From NCBI GenBank assembly GCA_016401345.1, contig JAEACG010000003.1, forward strand, positions 186,001 to 250,000: 64,000 nucleotides of DNA, written 5' to 3'. A program made the translations under genes and the position numbers. How positions within the stretch are numbered: the first letter of the stretch is position 1; each line of letters starts with the position of its first letter. The notes beneath the pieces are model-generated. The model worked only from the letters and a program-made list of their open reading frames with translations, was not told where the DNA came from and searched no databases. Source of the stretch: Fictibacillus nanhaiensis (GTDB lineage Bacteria > Bacillota > Bacilli > Bacillales > Fictibacillaceae). Shown here one piece after another: positions 1 to 9,422 of the stretch.

Positions 1-244
<244 letters not shown>

Positions 245-338
245 TCAATCATACATAAGGAATGGCGAAGGGTAGTCCCTATAGGGAAACTTGCTTCGCC
301 ATTATAGAAATCGTAATAAACAGTGGTTGTTTTAAGGA

Positions 339-578
<240 letters not shown>

Positions 579-634
579 TTAAAGTTTTTATGAAAATGGG
601 CTTCTTTTTATAGAAGCTTGATATTTCCTAAAGA

Positions 635-1345
<711 letters not shown>

Positions 1346-1351
1346 CTATGT

Positions 1352-1738
1352 TCACCTCTTTTCCTTTGGAGTACGTGTAACTTGAGTTAGTGAATCTATT
1401 AACATGATAATGTAGACTGACATCAATCCCATTACCACACTTAATAAATGAAAATGTTCCGGGTATTTCATCGCGATGAGCACCGCTAACCCTGCAAAGA
1501 GGAGCCTTGAAAGTGAACCGAGTGTTTTCACTCTTTTCTGCTGAATCACTGCTTGTCCCATGCGGTCGATCTTCGCATACATGCTCCAAAGATTGTAGAG
1601 ACTAAACACAGTTCCTAGAGCCAGTCCTAAAAAGATAGCTTTGTAAGGAGTGACAGCATAACCGACGAAAAAAAGAGAGAGAAGATATAATGTGTACTTT
1701 ATGTATTTGAAAAACACCGATTTGTACTCATTCATCAT
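1352..1738 (-). CDS. atpI: ATP synthase subunit I (AtpI family)
   Basis: 128-residue membrane protein with about four hydrophobic segments, at the position of the atpI assembly/accessory gene ahead of atpB. Family members are thought to help c-ring assembly or Mg2+ supply; that is literature knowledge, nothing here tests it. The start ATG (1738-1736) overlaps the stop codon of the preceding atpZ-like gene by 4 bp (ATGA), indicating translational coupling. An adjacent second ATG is equally possible. Confidence 0.85.
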   Translation of the reverse strand: MMNEYKSVFFKYIKYTLYLLSLFFVGYAVTPYKAIFLGLALGTVFSLYNLWSMYAKIDRMGQAVIQQKRVKTLGSLSRLLFAGLAVLIAMKYPEHFHLLSVVMGLMSVYIIMLIDSLTQVTRTPKEKR

Positions 1739-1959
1739 TGCCCGTCCCCTGAAAACTTCGATATTAAGCGGATCATCCCGTAAACACCTGTTCCAAGACC
1801 TAGAAACAACCCGATGATAAGGAAGATTGGAAATTCATTGCCGACTTTCTCGTCCAGCCATTTCCCTCCAAAAAGTCCAACTAAGATGCATCCAACAAGC
1901 TGAGAAAGAATGCCAGACATTAAAGCCATCGCTTTATAAGGGCGTTTCCCGTTGCTCAT
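1735..1959 (-). CDS. atpZ: AtpZ/AtpI-type small membrane protein, first gene of atp operon
   Basis: Seventy-four residues with two hydrophobic helices (SGILSQLVGCILVGLFGG and FLIIGLFLGLGTGVYGM) joined by a polar turn, the AtpZ/AtpI fold. AtpZ with AtpI has been described as a Mg2+/Ca2+-linked helper of alkaliphile ATP synthases; I infer only the family. I chose ATG 1959 because GGAAGGAG lies about 10 bp upstream and the residues before it (to 2022) fall in the leader and do not look like protein. It overlaps atpI by 4 bp. Confidence 0.8.
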   Translation of the reverse strand: MSNGKRPYKAMALMSGILSQLVGCILVGLFGGKWLDEKVGNEFPIFLIIGLFLGLGTGVYGMIRLISKFSGDGQ

Positions 1960-2054
1960 ATCGTATGGACTCCTTCCTTCTGGAAATCTGGTAATAATTT
2001 TCTTGAAAACCCTTGTAAACACAAGAATGTAAACCTTACCATATTCCCTTTGTA

Positions 2055-2083
2055 AGAATACAATAGTGACATTTCTATGTCAA
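2055..2083 (-). promoter_or_regulatory. sigma-A promoter of the atp operon
   Basis: On the minus strand, TTGACA (2083-2078) is separated by exactly 17 bp from TATTCT (2060-2055), about 95 bp upstream of the atpZ start. This is a near-consensus vegetative promoter and the only good one upstream of the operon. The rest of the 2.0-2.25 kb gap holds no gene. Confidence 0.8.
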
Positions 2084-2250
2084 CGACTTACGGGACGGTT
2101 TATTAAATAAATTGTGGAAATTTTGTGGCTTGTTTCAATGGTTTATTATTCACTTTGTTTACTACTTCTGCCTGCACTTTCCATATTCCTGAATAAATCA
2201 CCCTATTTGATAAATACTTACATTAAATATATGGAAGGAGCTTGTTCGAC

Positions 2251-2676
2251 ATGAAACAAAAATTAATTATTTTCTTCGCGTTGACTGGAATTTTAGTGGC
2301 TGGCGGCTGCATGAACAATGACAAAAAGACTACAGAAGAATCTACAGATATGAGAAATAATGTGGAAAAAGATCGTACCAAGCCATTGAACGTTCAATAT
2401 AATGACCAGACCCCGTCAGAAGATTTAAATTCATCTGTGACACAAAAAGACTATGCCAAATGGGGCAAGATGGCTCTGGCTGAGACGAGGAAAAAATATC
2501 CGAACAGCAGAGTAAGTGATTATCAGTACGATACACGGAACATCAGTCCGGACGGCACAATCTCGGATTACTTTGACTTCACGTTGTATCAACAAGATAA
2601 GATGCACCTTGTAAAAGTTGGAGTAATGCATGATGACAACAAGCTTATTGATATGAAGTTCGAGGAAATGAATTAA
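2251..2676 (+). CDS. small lipoprotein resembling DUF3889 / YqzG-type proteins
   Basis: 141-residue secreted lipoprotein. The N-terminus has two lysines, a hydrophobic core and a lipobox (VAGGC), then a low-complexity polar linker. The C-terminal part contains YAKWGKMALAETRKKYP followed by a beta-rich segment with alternating charged residues, which resembles from memory the DUF3889 family of Bacillus (function unknown). I start at ATG 2251, ten bases after GGAAGGAG; a TTG nine bases earlier touches the ribosome site. Transcribed away from the atp operon, with its own terminator. Confidence 0.75.
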   Translation: MKQKLIIFFALTGILVAGGCMNNDKKTTEESTDMRNNVEKDRTKPLNVQYNDQTPSEDLNSSVTQKDYAKWGKMALAETRKKYPNSRVSDYQYDTRNISPDGTISDYFDFTLYQQDKMHLVKVGVMHDDNKLIDMKFEEMN

Positions 2677-2692
2677 ATAAACGTTATGTGCG

Positions 2693-2720
2693 GGCTGGCG
2701 GATGTCAGCCTTCTTTTTTT
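2693..2720 (+). terminator. rho-independent terminator of the lipoprotein gene
   Basis: GGCTG (2693-2697) pairs with CAGCC (2706-2710), followed directly by TTCTTTTTTT. It begins 17 bp after the stop codon at 2676. Confidence 0.8.
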
Positions 2721-2776
2721 CGGTTTTACGGTACGTGTTATTATATTTATTACACGTTCGCGCACTAGACCATGAG

Positions 2777-2870
2777 TTTCGCTCAGTCAAGCAGAGTTTT
2801 CGCTCAGTTTGATCTCCGTTTCGCTCAATGGAGTCTGGTTTTCGCTCAGGATTACTTGCGTTTCGCTCAC
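2777..2870 (+). repeat. array of five TTTCGCTCA cores at an exact 21-bp period
   Basis: The word TTTCGCTCA occurs at 2777, 2798, 2819, 2840 and 2861, each separated by a different 12-bp spacer. It lies between the converging lipoprotein gene and upp. Because 21 is a multiple of three, one frame stays open and reads as a false heptad-repeat peptide (FAQ every seven residues); I do not call this a gene. It is one of eight comparable arrays in the window. Confidence 0.9.
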
Positions 2871-2897
2871 AACGAAGATTTAATCCTTTTTACGAAC

Positions 2898-2948
2898 AAA
2901 AAAACTGTCCTGAAAGAGGGCTTACACCCGCGATCAAGTCAGTTTTTT
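2898..2948. terminator. bidirectional terminator between lipoprotein region and upp
   Basis: ACTGTCCTGA (2904-2913) pairs with TCAAGTCAGT (2934-2943) with one mismatch and one G-U pair. A run of A precedes and a run of T follows, so it can stop upp transcription on the minus strand and rightward read-through as well. Confidence 0.75.
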
Positions 2949-2957
2949 ATTTACTGC

Positions 2958-3587
2958 TTATTTAGTTCCGAATAAACGGTCTCCAGCATCGCCTAAACCT
3001 GGAACGATGTAGCCGTGGTCGTTTAATTTTTCATCAAGTGCTGCTAAGAAAATATCAACGTCAGGGTGCTCGTCTTGAATCACTTTAATACCTTCTGGAG
3101 CTGCTACTAAACACATAAGCTTAATGTTTTTCGCTCCACGTTTCTTGATCGATTCAATCGCTGCTGCTGCAGATCCACCTGTTGCAAGCATCGGGTCAAT
3201 CACGATAAAATCACGCTCTTCTACATCAGAAGGAAGCTTCACATAGTATTCGATCGGTGTTAATGTTTCAGGATCACGGTAAAGCCCAACATGTCCAACT
3301 TTTGCTGCTGGAATAAGTTTAAGGATTCCGTCTACCATTCCAAGCCCTGCACGAAGGATCGGTACTAGCCCTAGTTTTTTCCCAGCGATCGTTTTCATAG
3401 TCGCTTCAGCAACCGGCGTTTTCACCGTTACCTCTTGCAATGGAAGATCACGTGTAATTTCAAAAGCCATAAGCCCCGCTACTTCATCAACAAGCTCACG
3501 AAATTCTTTCGTACCCGTACGTTCGTCACGGATGTATGTTAATTTATGCTGAATTAACGGATGATCAAGGACATATACCTCACTCAT
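2958..3587 (-). CDS. upp: uracil phosphoribosyltransferase
   Basis: Salvage enzyme converting uracil and PRPP to UMP in the cytosol, 209 aa, the usual length. The PRPP-binding loop is clear ([12 protein letters not shown], residues 129-140), as are the RAGLGMVDG segment and the C-terminal uracil-binding region ([14 protein letters not shown]). Start ATG 3587 follows GGAGAGG. In B. subtilis upp sits between glyA and the atp operon; here a sortase locus and an ABC exporter have been added between glyA and upp. It appears monocistronic, with promoter at 3644-3672 and terminator at 2898-2948. Confidence 0.98.
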   Translation of the reverse strand: MSEVYVLDHPLIQHKLTYIRDERTGTKEFRELVDEVAGLMAFEITRDLPLQEVTVKTPVAEATMKTIAGKKLGLVPILRAGLGMVDGILKLIPAAKVGHVGLYRDPETLTPIEYYVKLPSDVEERDFIVIDPMLATGGSAAAAIESIKKRGAKNIKLMCLVAAPEGIKVIQDEHPDVDIFLAALDEKLNDHGYIVPGLGDAGDRLFGTK

Positions 3588-3643
3588 GTTTTAAGCACCT
3601 CTCCTTATGTAACATTTATTTTCGTTCAAAAAGCATCTCTAGC

Positions 3644-3672
3644 ATTGTACAGAAAAACAATCTTTACTTCAA
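3644..3672 (-). promoter_or_regulatory. probable sigma-A promoter of upp
   Basis: Minus-strand TTGAAG (3672-3667), 17-bp spacer, TACAAT (3649-3644), about 55 bp upstream of the upp start codon. Confidence 0.6.
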
Positions 3673-3811
3673 GGAAAATCAGCATAGAAACGATAGTTTT
3701 CTAACTCCAAATTTTACATATAAACTCCTCTACTACTATTCCCTGAATTTATAGGTGAAATCCTGAAAACTTTCGCTAAGCATCCTGCCTTATAGAACTC
3801 AAATAAAACTT

Positions 3812-3909
3812 TACTGTCCGCTTTTCCTGATTTACTGTCGACTTCTTCAAAAATACTGTCCACTTTTCGTATTTTACTGTCCACTTTCCGCTTTTTACTG
3901 TCCACTTCG
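3812..3909 (+). repeat. array of five TACTGTCCACTT cores at an exact 21-bp period
   Basis: Cores begin at 3812, 3833, 3854, 3875 and 3896 (TACTGTCSACTT with small changes; the first reads TACTGTCCGCTT), separated by unlike 9-bp spacers. It lies just past the 3' end of the sortase gene (minus strand) and upstream of upp. On the minus strand it reads as a false VDSK heptad peptide. Together with the upp promoter this accounts for the 374-bp gap 3588-3961. Confidence 0.9.
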
Positions 3910-3961
3910 TTTTCAGCACGACAAAAAACACCCACATGAATGGATGCTTTTGGGTAATGAT

Positions 3962-4609
3962 CTACTCAGCTGCTTTCAACTCCGTATAAATAACCAATCT
4001 CTCTTCATGTGTCCCTTCATCACGATTAAAGTTACCCGTACACGTGATTAGGTTAAGCTTGCTGCCGTAAGAATAGTCGAATATTTTATCAACTGGTGCT
4101 GTTTTTCTGTTGTATTTTTCTTTATCAGTTACTTCAAAGGTTAACGTCTTCCCATCTTGATCCTTAACGATAACTTCATCACCATCTTCAAGGTCTTCAA
4201 GCTTATAAAACACAGCTGGACCTGACTTACTGTCTACATGGCCTGCCATTACCGCGTTTCCTGGAGATCCCGGTTTCACCCCGTCGCTGAACCAGCCTAC
4301 GGTATCCATTCCTTTTGGAACACCCATCTGACCGTTGTCTAGTCTGCCTACCTTCTCGATTTCGGTATTGATTTTTAATGATGGTATTTCAATCGTTGTT
4401 GGAACAATTCCTTCTGTATCTGCTTTTAATTTTAACCCTTCAGGTGGTGTTAGTTCGGTTGATGAAGATTTTACTTCTTTCTCTTGTTCTTGAGCTTCTT
4501 TAATCGTTTCACTAGATTCAGAAGCTTTATTATTCTTCTTGTCTTCTGGAGCCGAACAACCGGTTATTAATAGTCCAATGAGCAATAGACCACCAAGCAC
4601 CTTCTTCAT
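3962..4609 (-). CDS. sortase (class D/F type) with a lipoprotein-like N-terminus
   Basis: 215-residue transpeptidase that cleaves sorting signals and attaches surface proteins to the wall. The catalytic residues are visible: His124 in AGHVD, Cys190 in LITCTG and Arg204 in EERLVIYTE. Unlike most sortases, the N-terminus ends in a lipobox (LLITGC, Cys18), so it is probably lipid-anchored, followed by a ~40-residue charged linker. I start at ATG 4609 after GAGAGGAAGG; an upstream in-frame ATG at 4672 adds 21 residues without a ribosome site. It directly follows the surface-protein gene with an MPKTG sorting signal, its likely substrate, 72 bp away. Confidence 0.88.
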   Translation of the reverse strand: MKKVLGGLLLIGLLITGCSAPEDKKNNKASESSETIKEAQEQEKEVKSSSTELTPPEGLKLKADTEGIVPTTIEIPSLKINTEIEKVGRLDNGQMGVPKGMDTVGWFSDGVKPGSPGNAVMAGHVDSKSGPAVFYKLEDLEDGDEVIVKDQDGKTLTFEVTDKEKYNRKTAPVDKIFDYSYGSKLNLITCTGNFNRDEGTHEERLVIYTELKAAE

Positions 4610-4681
4610 AAAAACCTTCCTCTCCATCTCAAATAGATAGAAAAGATGGAGGACAGGTTTGCTGCCCTCCACTCTTTACTC

Positions 4682-6046
4682 TTAAGAATGGTTCGTCGCT
4701 TTTCTACGAAGAATCATTGCTGTTGTTGCAGAAGCTAAGATCAATCCGAACAAGCTCCAAAGAATAGCATCGTTTGTTGATTGGCTCATTCCGCCCATAC
4801 CTGTTTTCGGCATATCAGATGGCTTTTGACCAGCAAACTTATCTGGGAACTGATCAACGATCGCACCAGATAGAGATTGTCCTACTCCAAACATGTGAGC
4901 ATAAGCTTCAGAGATATTTTTGTAGGCATCAGGATAATCTTTACTCGTATAACTGTTGAAAGCTGCTAGTAACTGGTCAACGTGTACTTTTAATCCTTCT
5001 TCTAAGTCAGCTGCTTTTAGTCGTCCTTCTGTTGCTGTGTCTAGGAATTTTGCTTGTTCCATACGGTACTCATCGAGTTCAGCGACCGCTTGCTTTTTGC
5101 CTTCTTCATTCTGTTCTGCTGTTGCTGTTACATAGTCAACGAAGTAACCGATGTGGCTGCTCCAGATTTCTTTAAATTGCGCTGCACCCTCAGCACCATA
5201 TACAGATTCTACAGCTGCTGTGATGTCATCTGTGTTTTCGTTCAGTTCAGCTGCCGCTGCTTCAAAGTCTTTAGCGCCATCAATTCCTTTTTGCATTGTT
5301 AATGCTGCTAATGCTGCATGGGCTGAGAACACACTGTTCAAATCAGCACGAAGATCAGCTGCAGGTGTATCTACTGATTTGTTTTCAAACTTGTCAGGGA
5401 ACTGATCCGTGATCGCCCATGAAAGACCCTTACCTGTCATAAACATGTGGTGCATCGCTTCTGAAATGTTGTCATACGCTTTGTCATAATCACCAGTTCT
5501 ATAACTTTCAAACGCCCAAATCAATTGGTCGACGTGTACTTTCAAACCTTCTTCTAAATCAGCAGCTTTTAATCTTCCTTCTGTTGCTTTATCTAAGAAA
5601 TCAGCTTGTGTTACACGATATTTATCCAGTTCAGCGAGTGCTTGTTTTCTGCCTTCTTCATTATTTTCAGCAGTTGCTGTTACATAATCTACGAAATAGC
5701 CGATGTGGCTGCTCCAGATTTCTTTGAACTGTGCTCCAGCTTCTTCACCATAAACAGATCCAACCGCTTTAGACAGTGCCTCTGTATTTTGGTTCAGCTG
5801 TCCAGCCGCTGCTTCAAAGTCTTCTTTTCCGTCAATTCCTTTTTGCATCGCTACTACAGCTAAGAATGCATGCTCCGAAAGAAGAGTATCCAATGAAGCG
5901 CGAAGATCGATTGCCGGGTTAGATACTTCAGCAGACATTGGTCCTTTGCTATGATTTTCATGACCATGTGCATTTGCTACTGTGAATGTAGGTATTAATA
6001 AAGAAACACTTAACGGTACGGCTAAAAGTGCTTTTTTCATTTTCAT
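4682..6046 (-). CDS. sortase-anchored surface protein, two histidine-bearing helical repeats
   Basis: 454-residue exported protein. A signal peptide (about residues 1-26, cleavage after VANA) precedes a His-rich mature start (HGHENH). Two copies of a ~174-residue all-helical domain (about 47-220 and 231-404) repeat with a fixed offset of 184: His59/243, His114/298, His171/355 and His200/384 match, as do blocks such as FKEIWSSHIGYFVDYVTATA. The C-terminus is a cell-wall sorting signal: MPKTG (412-416), a hydrophobic helix, and RRKATNHS. From memory, relatives carry the automatic label 'copper amine oxidase', but no amine-oxidase domain is visible. Four invariant histidines per bundle suggest metal or heme binding (inference). 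Start ATG 6046 is seven bases after AAGGAGAG. Confidence 0.85.
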   Translation of the reverse strand: MKMKKALLAVPLSVSLLIPTFTVANAHGHENHSKGPMSAEVSNPAIDLRASLDTLLSEHAFLAVVAMQKGIDGKEDFEAAAGQLNQNTEALSKAVGSVYGEEAGAQFKEIWSSHIGYFVDYVTATAENNEEGRKQALAELDKYRVTQADFLDKATEGRLKAADLEEGLKVHVDQLIWAFESYRTGDYDKAYDNISEAMHHMFMTGKGLSWAITDQFPDKFENKSVDTPAADLRADLNSVFSAHAALAALTMQKGIDGAKDFEAAAAELNENTDDITAAVESVYGAEGAAQFKEIWSSHIGYFVDYVTATAEQNEEGKKQAVAELDEYRMEQAKFLDTATEGRLKAADLEEGLKVHVDQLLAAFNSYTSKDYPDAYKNISEAYAHMFGVGQSLSGAIVDQFPDKFAGQKPSDMPKTGMGGMSQSTNDAILWSLFGLILASATTAMILRRKATNHS

Positions 6047-6049
6047 TTG

Positions 6050-6095
6050 AAATCTCTCCTTTTTTGTTTATTGCATTAAGCTAACGGAGAGATTT
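6050..6095 (-). promoter_or_regulatory. leader hairpin that covers the surface-protein ribosome binding site
   Basis: In the minus-strand mRNA, AAATCTCTCC (6095-6086) is a perfect 10-nt complement of GGAGAGATTT (6059-6050), with a 26-nt loop. The second arm contains most of the Shine-Dalgarno sequence (AAGGAGAG, 6061-6054), so folding would block initiation. This could be an RNA switch or thermosensor, or a transcript-stabilising stem; function is inferred. Confidence 0.55.
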
Positions 6096-6146
6096 TTATA
6101 TTGGATCACTCTTAATTAAAATTTTTTTGGGATTATGTCGAAATAA

Positions 6147-6181
6147 AAAAAGTATTGGCTAATCTAAGTCCAATACTTTTT
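6147..6181 (-). terminator. terminator of the ABC-2 exporter operon
   Basis: AAAAAGTATTGG (6147-6158) and its exact complement (6170-6181) form a 12-bp stem around an 11-nt loop, with a T-run on the minus strand and T residues on the + strand. Confidence 0.85.
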
Positions 6182-6199
6182 CATAAGTTTAACCTTCTA

Positions 6200-6946
6200 C
6201 TATTCCGCTTTACCACTCCACTTAAAGAATACAGACGATAACACAATTGAAACGAGCGCAATACAGCTTAGCACAAGAACCGGCGTCCAGTTCTCCCATA
6301 TAGGTGATGTGTTCCATGTTGCACGCAACAGTTCGATCACATAATAAAGTGGTAAAATCTTTGCAATATATTGCAGAACGTCAGGCATCATCTCTAACGG
6401 GAATGTGGCCCCTGATAAAAACAGCATAAGGTTTAGAAAAAGCGAGCTGATCGCTGCTGCTGTTCCTACGTTTTTCGCTAGGGATGTTAAGAAGAGTGCG
6501 AACGGAAAGAAGGCGAGGATGCTTAGCAACAAAGCGACTAGCGTACTTCCTAAATAGACAGGGGCATGAAGGTCAAACATGAGCGTTCCGAACACCACAA
6601 GAACAACTGCTGAAAAACTAAAAATCACCGTTCCTTGAATCGTGTGAGCAAAGAGAATCTTCCATGGAGCGAGTGGTGTTGATTGATATCTGCGAAGAAC
6701 TCCAGTTTCCCTGTATCCTGTGAGGACCGTCCCCAATGTAAAAAAGGCGGTTGTTACGATATTTACCCCAATCCATGAGGGGATATAAAGACTCGCAAAT
6801 GAGAAGCCTTCGGGAGCTTGGTTCTCAAACATCGAACCGAACAACCAAATCATGAGCACGGGGAACAGAAACGTCCAAAACACCTGCAGCTTATCTCGAA
6901 AAAACATCTTCGTCTCAAGCAGTGTTAGTTGCCATAGGGCTGTCAT
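6200..6946 (-). CDS. ABC-2 type transporter permease
   Basis: 248-residue membrane subunit of an exporter, with about six hydrophobic segments typical of the ABC-2 family (LQVFWTFLFPVLMIWLFG at the N-terminus; the conserved LSGATFPLEMMPDVLQYIAKILPLYYV-type region near residues 178-205). The partner ATPase gene overlaps its start by 4 bp, so the two form an operon and a complex. The substrate cannot be read from sequence; members export drugs, antibiotics, sodium or polysaccharides. The gene ends at a strong terminator. Confidence 0.9.
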   Translation of the reverse strand: MTALWQLTLLETKMFFRDKLQVFWTFLFPVLMIWLFGSMFENQAPEGFSFASLYIPSWIGVNIVTTAFFTLGTVLTGYRETGVLRRYQSTPLAPWKILFAHTIQGTVIFSFSAVVLVVFGTLMFDLHAPVYLGSTLVALLLSILAFFPFALFLTSLAKNVGTAAAISSLFLNLMLFLSGATFPLEMMPDVLQYIAKILPLYYVIELLRATWNTSPIWENWTPVLVLSCIALVSIVLSSVFFKWSGKAE

Positions 6947-7860
6947 GCAGATTCCCCTCCTTTTAGATAGTGAACGAACAAGTCATCGAGTGTGCCTCTC
7001 TCAAATTTGTAATCCGAGATATGATAGTTTTCTTCATGCGCTGTTTTAAATAAGAAATAAGAGCATGATTGAAGATCTTCGGTATAAATCTTGAACGCAT
7101 CTAGCTCTTTATCATGTTCCACATCTATGACACCGGCAATCTGATGAAGCTGACCGACAGGAAAATCGGGACTTCTGAAACTGATGAAGTGAGAAGAGAT
7201 ATCTTCTACTAATCTGCTCGGTTCATCTAAAGCACGCAGTTCACCGTTGTAAATCATCGCGACCCTGTCGCACAGTTTTTCCGCTTCCTCCATGTAATGT
7301 GTTGTTACTACAATCGTTGTGCCTCTATCTCTCAGGGAACGGATAATGTTCCACATCTCACGTCTTGCATGCGGATCGAGTCCCATGCTCGGCTCATCTA
7401 AGAAGATGATCTCAGGTTCATGTAAAGTAGCTAAGGCCAATGTTAATCGCTGCTTTTGTCCACCGGAAAGATCATCAAAGTATGTATCCATCTTCTCCTC
7501 TAAACCGAGCAGTTTCAGCATCTCATCACCCGTATTGCTTTTATTATAGATCGCTGCAAATAACTTCAGCGCCTCTTTTACTTTCATCTTCTTTTGAATA
7601 GAAGTTGCCTGAAACTGAACACCAATCCTGTGGTTCAACACCTTCCGTTCTTTTTCCGGATTCATGCCTAAAATAGACACTTCACCGCTATCCTTTTTCC
7701 GAAGACCTTCCATGATCTCGATTGTGGTCGTCTTTCCAGCTCCGTTTGGTCCGATAATGCCAAAAATTTCACCCTTTTTAACAGAGAAAGAAAGATTGTT
7801 AACTGCTTTTTTTGTTCCGTAGGACTTCATAAGTGAGCGTACTATAATTACGTCTTCCAC
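6943..7860 (-). CDS. ABC transporter ATP-binding protein
   Basis: 305-residue nucleotide-binding subunit. Walker A is GPNGAGKTT (about residues 38-46), the signature is LSGGQKQR, Walker B is EIIFLDEPSMGLDP, and the switch histidine follows in VVTTHYMEEAE. A ~90-residue C-terminal extension is typical of drug/antibiotic-resistance ATPases of the CcmA/DrrA group. The start is GTG 7860 after AAAGGAGTGATAAC. It overlaps the permease by 4 bp. Confidence 0.93.
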   Translation of the reverse strand: MEDVIIVRSLMKSYGTKKAVNNLSFSVKKGEIFGIIGPNGAGKTTTIEIMEGLRKKDSGEVSILGMNPEKERKVLNHRIGVQFQATSIQKKMKVKEALKLFAAIYNKSNTGDEMLKLLGLEEKMDTYFDDLSGGQKQRLTLALATLHEPEIIFLDEPSMGLDPHARREMWNIIRSLRDRGTTIVVTTHYMEEAEKLCDRVAMIYNGELRALDEPSRLVEDISSHFISFRSPDFPVGQLHQIAGVIDVEHDKELDAFKIYTEDLQSCSYFLFKTAHEENYHISDYKFERGTLDDLFVHYLKGGESA

Positions 7861-7879
7861 GTTATCACTCCTTTACCTT

Positions 7880-7907
7880 AATTTAACAATACGAGAATAA
7901 CTGTCAA
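7880..7907 (-). promoter_or_regulatory. candidate promoter of the ABC-2 operon
   Basis: Minus-strand TTGACA (7907-7902), 16-bp spacer, TAAATT (7885-7880), just upstream of the GTG start. The -35 is consensus and the -10 is weak. Confidence 0.45.
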
Positions 7908-7948
7908 TAGTTTCATCTTATTTCTAACCGGACAAAATCATGTTAAAA

Positions 7949-7984
7949 AACAGAAAGACCCCTCTGCTATATGCAGAAGGGTCT
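7949..7984 (-). terminator. terminator of glyA
   Basis: AGACCCCTCTGC and GCAGAAGGGTCT (7956-7984) pair with one internal mismatch around TATAT, followed on the minus strand by TTCTGTTTTTT. Confidence 0.85.
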
Positions 7985-7997
7985 CGGTCTGATCTAT

Positions 7998-9233
7998 TTA
8001 TTCGTACAACTTATATTTTCCAGCTAGCTTCTCAACGCGTGATTCTGCATCCTTCAATACCGATTCGTCCTCGATGTTTTTCAATACAGACGCCATGATA
8101 GACGCGATCTCGTCCATATCTTCTTCAACAAAACCACGTGATGTAACAGCAGCCGTTCCGATACGGATACCGCTCGTTACGAACGGACTTTCTTTATCAA
8201 ACGGAATCGTGTTCTTATTCACTGTGATTCCGATATCATCTAATGCTTTTTCAGCCACTTTTCCTGTTAGTGCAAGTTCACTCACATTGATCAGAATCAA
8301 GTGATTGTCTGTACCATCAGAAACGATAGTAATGCCTTCTTTTTTCAAAGATTCTGCTAAGCGCTTCGCGTTCTTCACGATCTGCTCTGCGTAGCTCTTG
8401 AACTCATCTGTTAACACTTCACCAAACGATACCGCTTTTGCTGCGATAACGTGCATCAAAGGACCACCTTGGATGCCAGGGAAGATCGATTTATCAATTT
8501 TTTTCGCGAATTCTTCTTTACAAAGAATCATACCGCCACGAGGACCGCGAAGTGTTTTATGTGTAGTCGTTGTTACAAAATCTGCATAAGGAACTGGATT
8601 TTGGTGAAGGCCTGCTGCCACAAGTCCTGCGATGTGGGCCATGTCCACCATTAGGTAAGCTTCAACTTCATCAGCGATCTCGCGGAACTTTGCAAAATCA
8701 ATCGCACGCGGATACGCGCTCGCTCCAGCTACGATCAGCTTTGGACGGTGCTCTAGTGCTTTTTGACGAACATCTTCGTAATCGATAACATTCTTCTCTG
8801 CATCTACGCCATATTCCACAAAGTTATATTGAATGCCAGAAAAGTTAACGGCACTTCCGTGTGTTAAGTGACCGCCATGAGAAAGGTTCATACCAAGAAC
8901 AGTGTCGCCTTGCTCGAGAATCGTAAAGTATACAGCCATGTTTGCTTGTGCACCTGAGTGAGGTTGAACGTTAGCATGTTCAGCACCAAAGATTTGCTTG
9001 GCGCGGTCTCTTGCTAAGTTTTCAACAACATCCACATGTTCACATCCGCCATAATAGCGTTTGGACGGGTAGCCTTCTGCATATTTATTCGTAAGTACAG
9101 AGCCTTGCGCTTCCATTACGGCTTGACTTACAAAGTTTTCAGAAGCAATCAATTCAATTTTCGTACGCTGGCGGTGCAATTCATCCATGATGGATTGGTA
9201 GACTTCTTGATCAGCTGTTTTCAAATGGTTCAA
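7998..9233 (-). CDS. glyA: serine hydroxymethyltransferase
   Basis: 411-residue PLP enzyme interconverting serine and glycine and supplying one-carbon units as methylene-tetrahydrofolate. The PLP lysine motif is present ([15 protein letters not shown]), as are ASENFVS near the N-terminus and the YGGCEHVD segment. The start is TTG 9233, seven bases after GGGGGA; the first internal ATG would remove conserved sequence. In B. subtilis glyA lies between upp and ywlG, and the same order holds here with insertions on both sides. Monocistronic, ending at the terminator 7949-7984. Confidence 0.97.
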   Translation of the reverse strand: MNHLKTADQEVYQSIMDELHRQRTKIELIASENFVSQAVMEAQGSVLTNKYAEGYPSKRYYGGCEHVDVVENLARDRAKQIFGAEHANVQPHSGAQANMAVYFTILEQGDTVLGMNLSHGGHLTHGSAVNFSGIQYNFVEYGVDAEKNVIDYEDVRQKALEHRPKLIVAGASAYPRAIDFAKFREIADEVEAYLMVDMAHIAGLVAAGLHQNPVPYADFVTTTTHKTLRGPRGGMILCKEEFAKKIDKSIFPGIQGGPLMHVIAAKAVSFGEVLTDEFKSYAEQIVKNAKRLAESLKKEGITIVSDGTDNHLILINVSELALTGKVAEKALDDIGITVNKNTIPFDKESPFVTSGIRIGTAAVTSRGFVEEDMDEIASIMASVLKNIEDESVLKDAESRVEKLAGKYKLYE

Positions 9234-9422
9234 TTTCGCTTCCCCCTTACCTTATGTGAAAAATAATTATGATTGTAACATACCCCTCTATCTTACACGT
9301 TAAAGCTTTAAGTTGTAAGAGGAAATGCACAAGTGTGAAAATTCATTTTATTTGATAGGGATGAACATGGTATGATGATACATAATAGAGAGAAAGAGCT
9401 ATTTATAAGGGGTGTAATCAAC

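Noticed and set aside
2772-2975. Open frame reading as an FAQ heptad-repeat protein
   Set aside because: It is the 21-bp array, which stays open because 21 is divisible by three; it has no ribosome site and overlaps a terminator. The same applies to 3714-3935, 40314-40550, 42391-42609 and 60198-60449.
5054-5863. Cys/Phe-rich + strand frames opposite the surface protein
   Set aside because: Antisense shadows of the duplicated domain; they appear twice because the domain is duplicated.
9234-9422. Riboswitch or T-box upstream of glyA
   Set aside because: I looked for a glycine, purine or T-box pattern in the leader and saw no conserved core.
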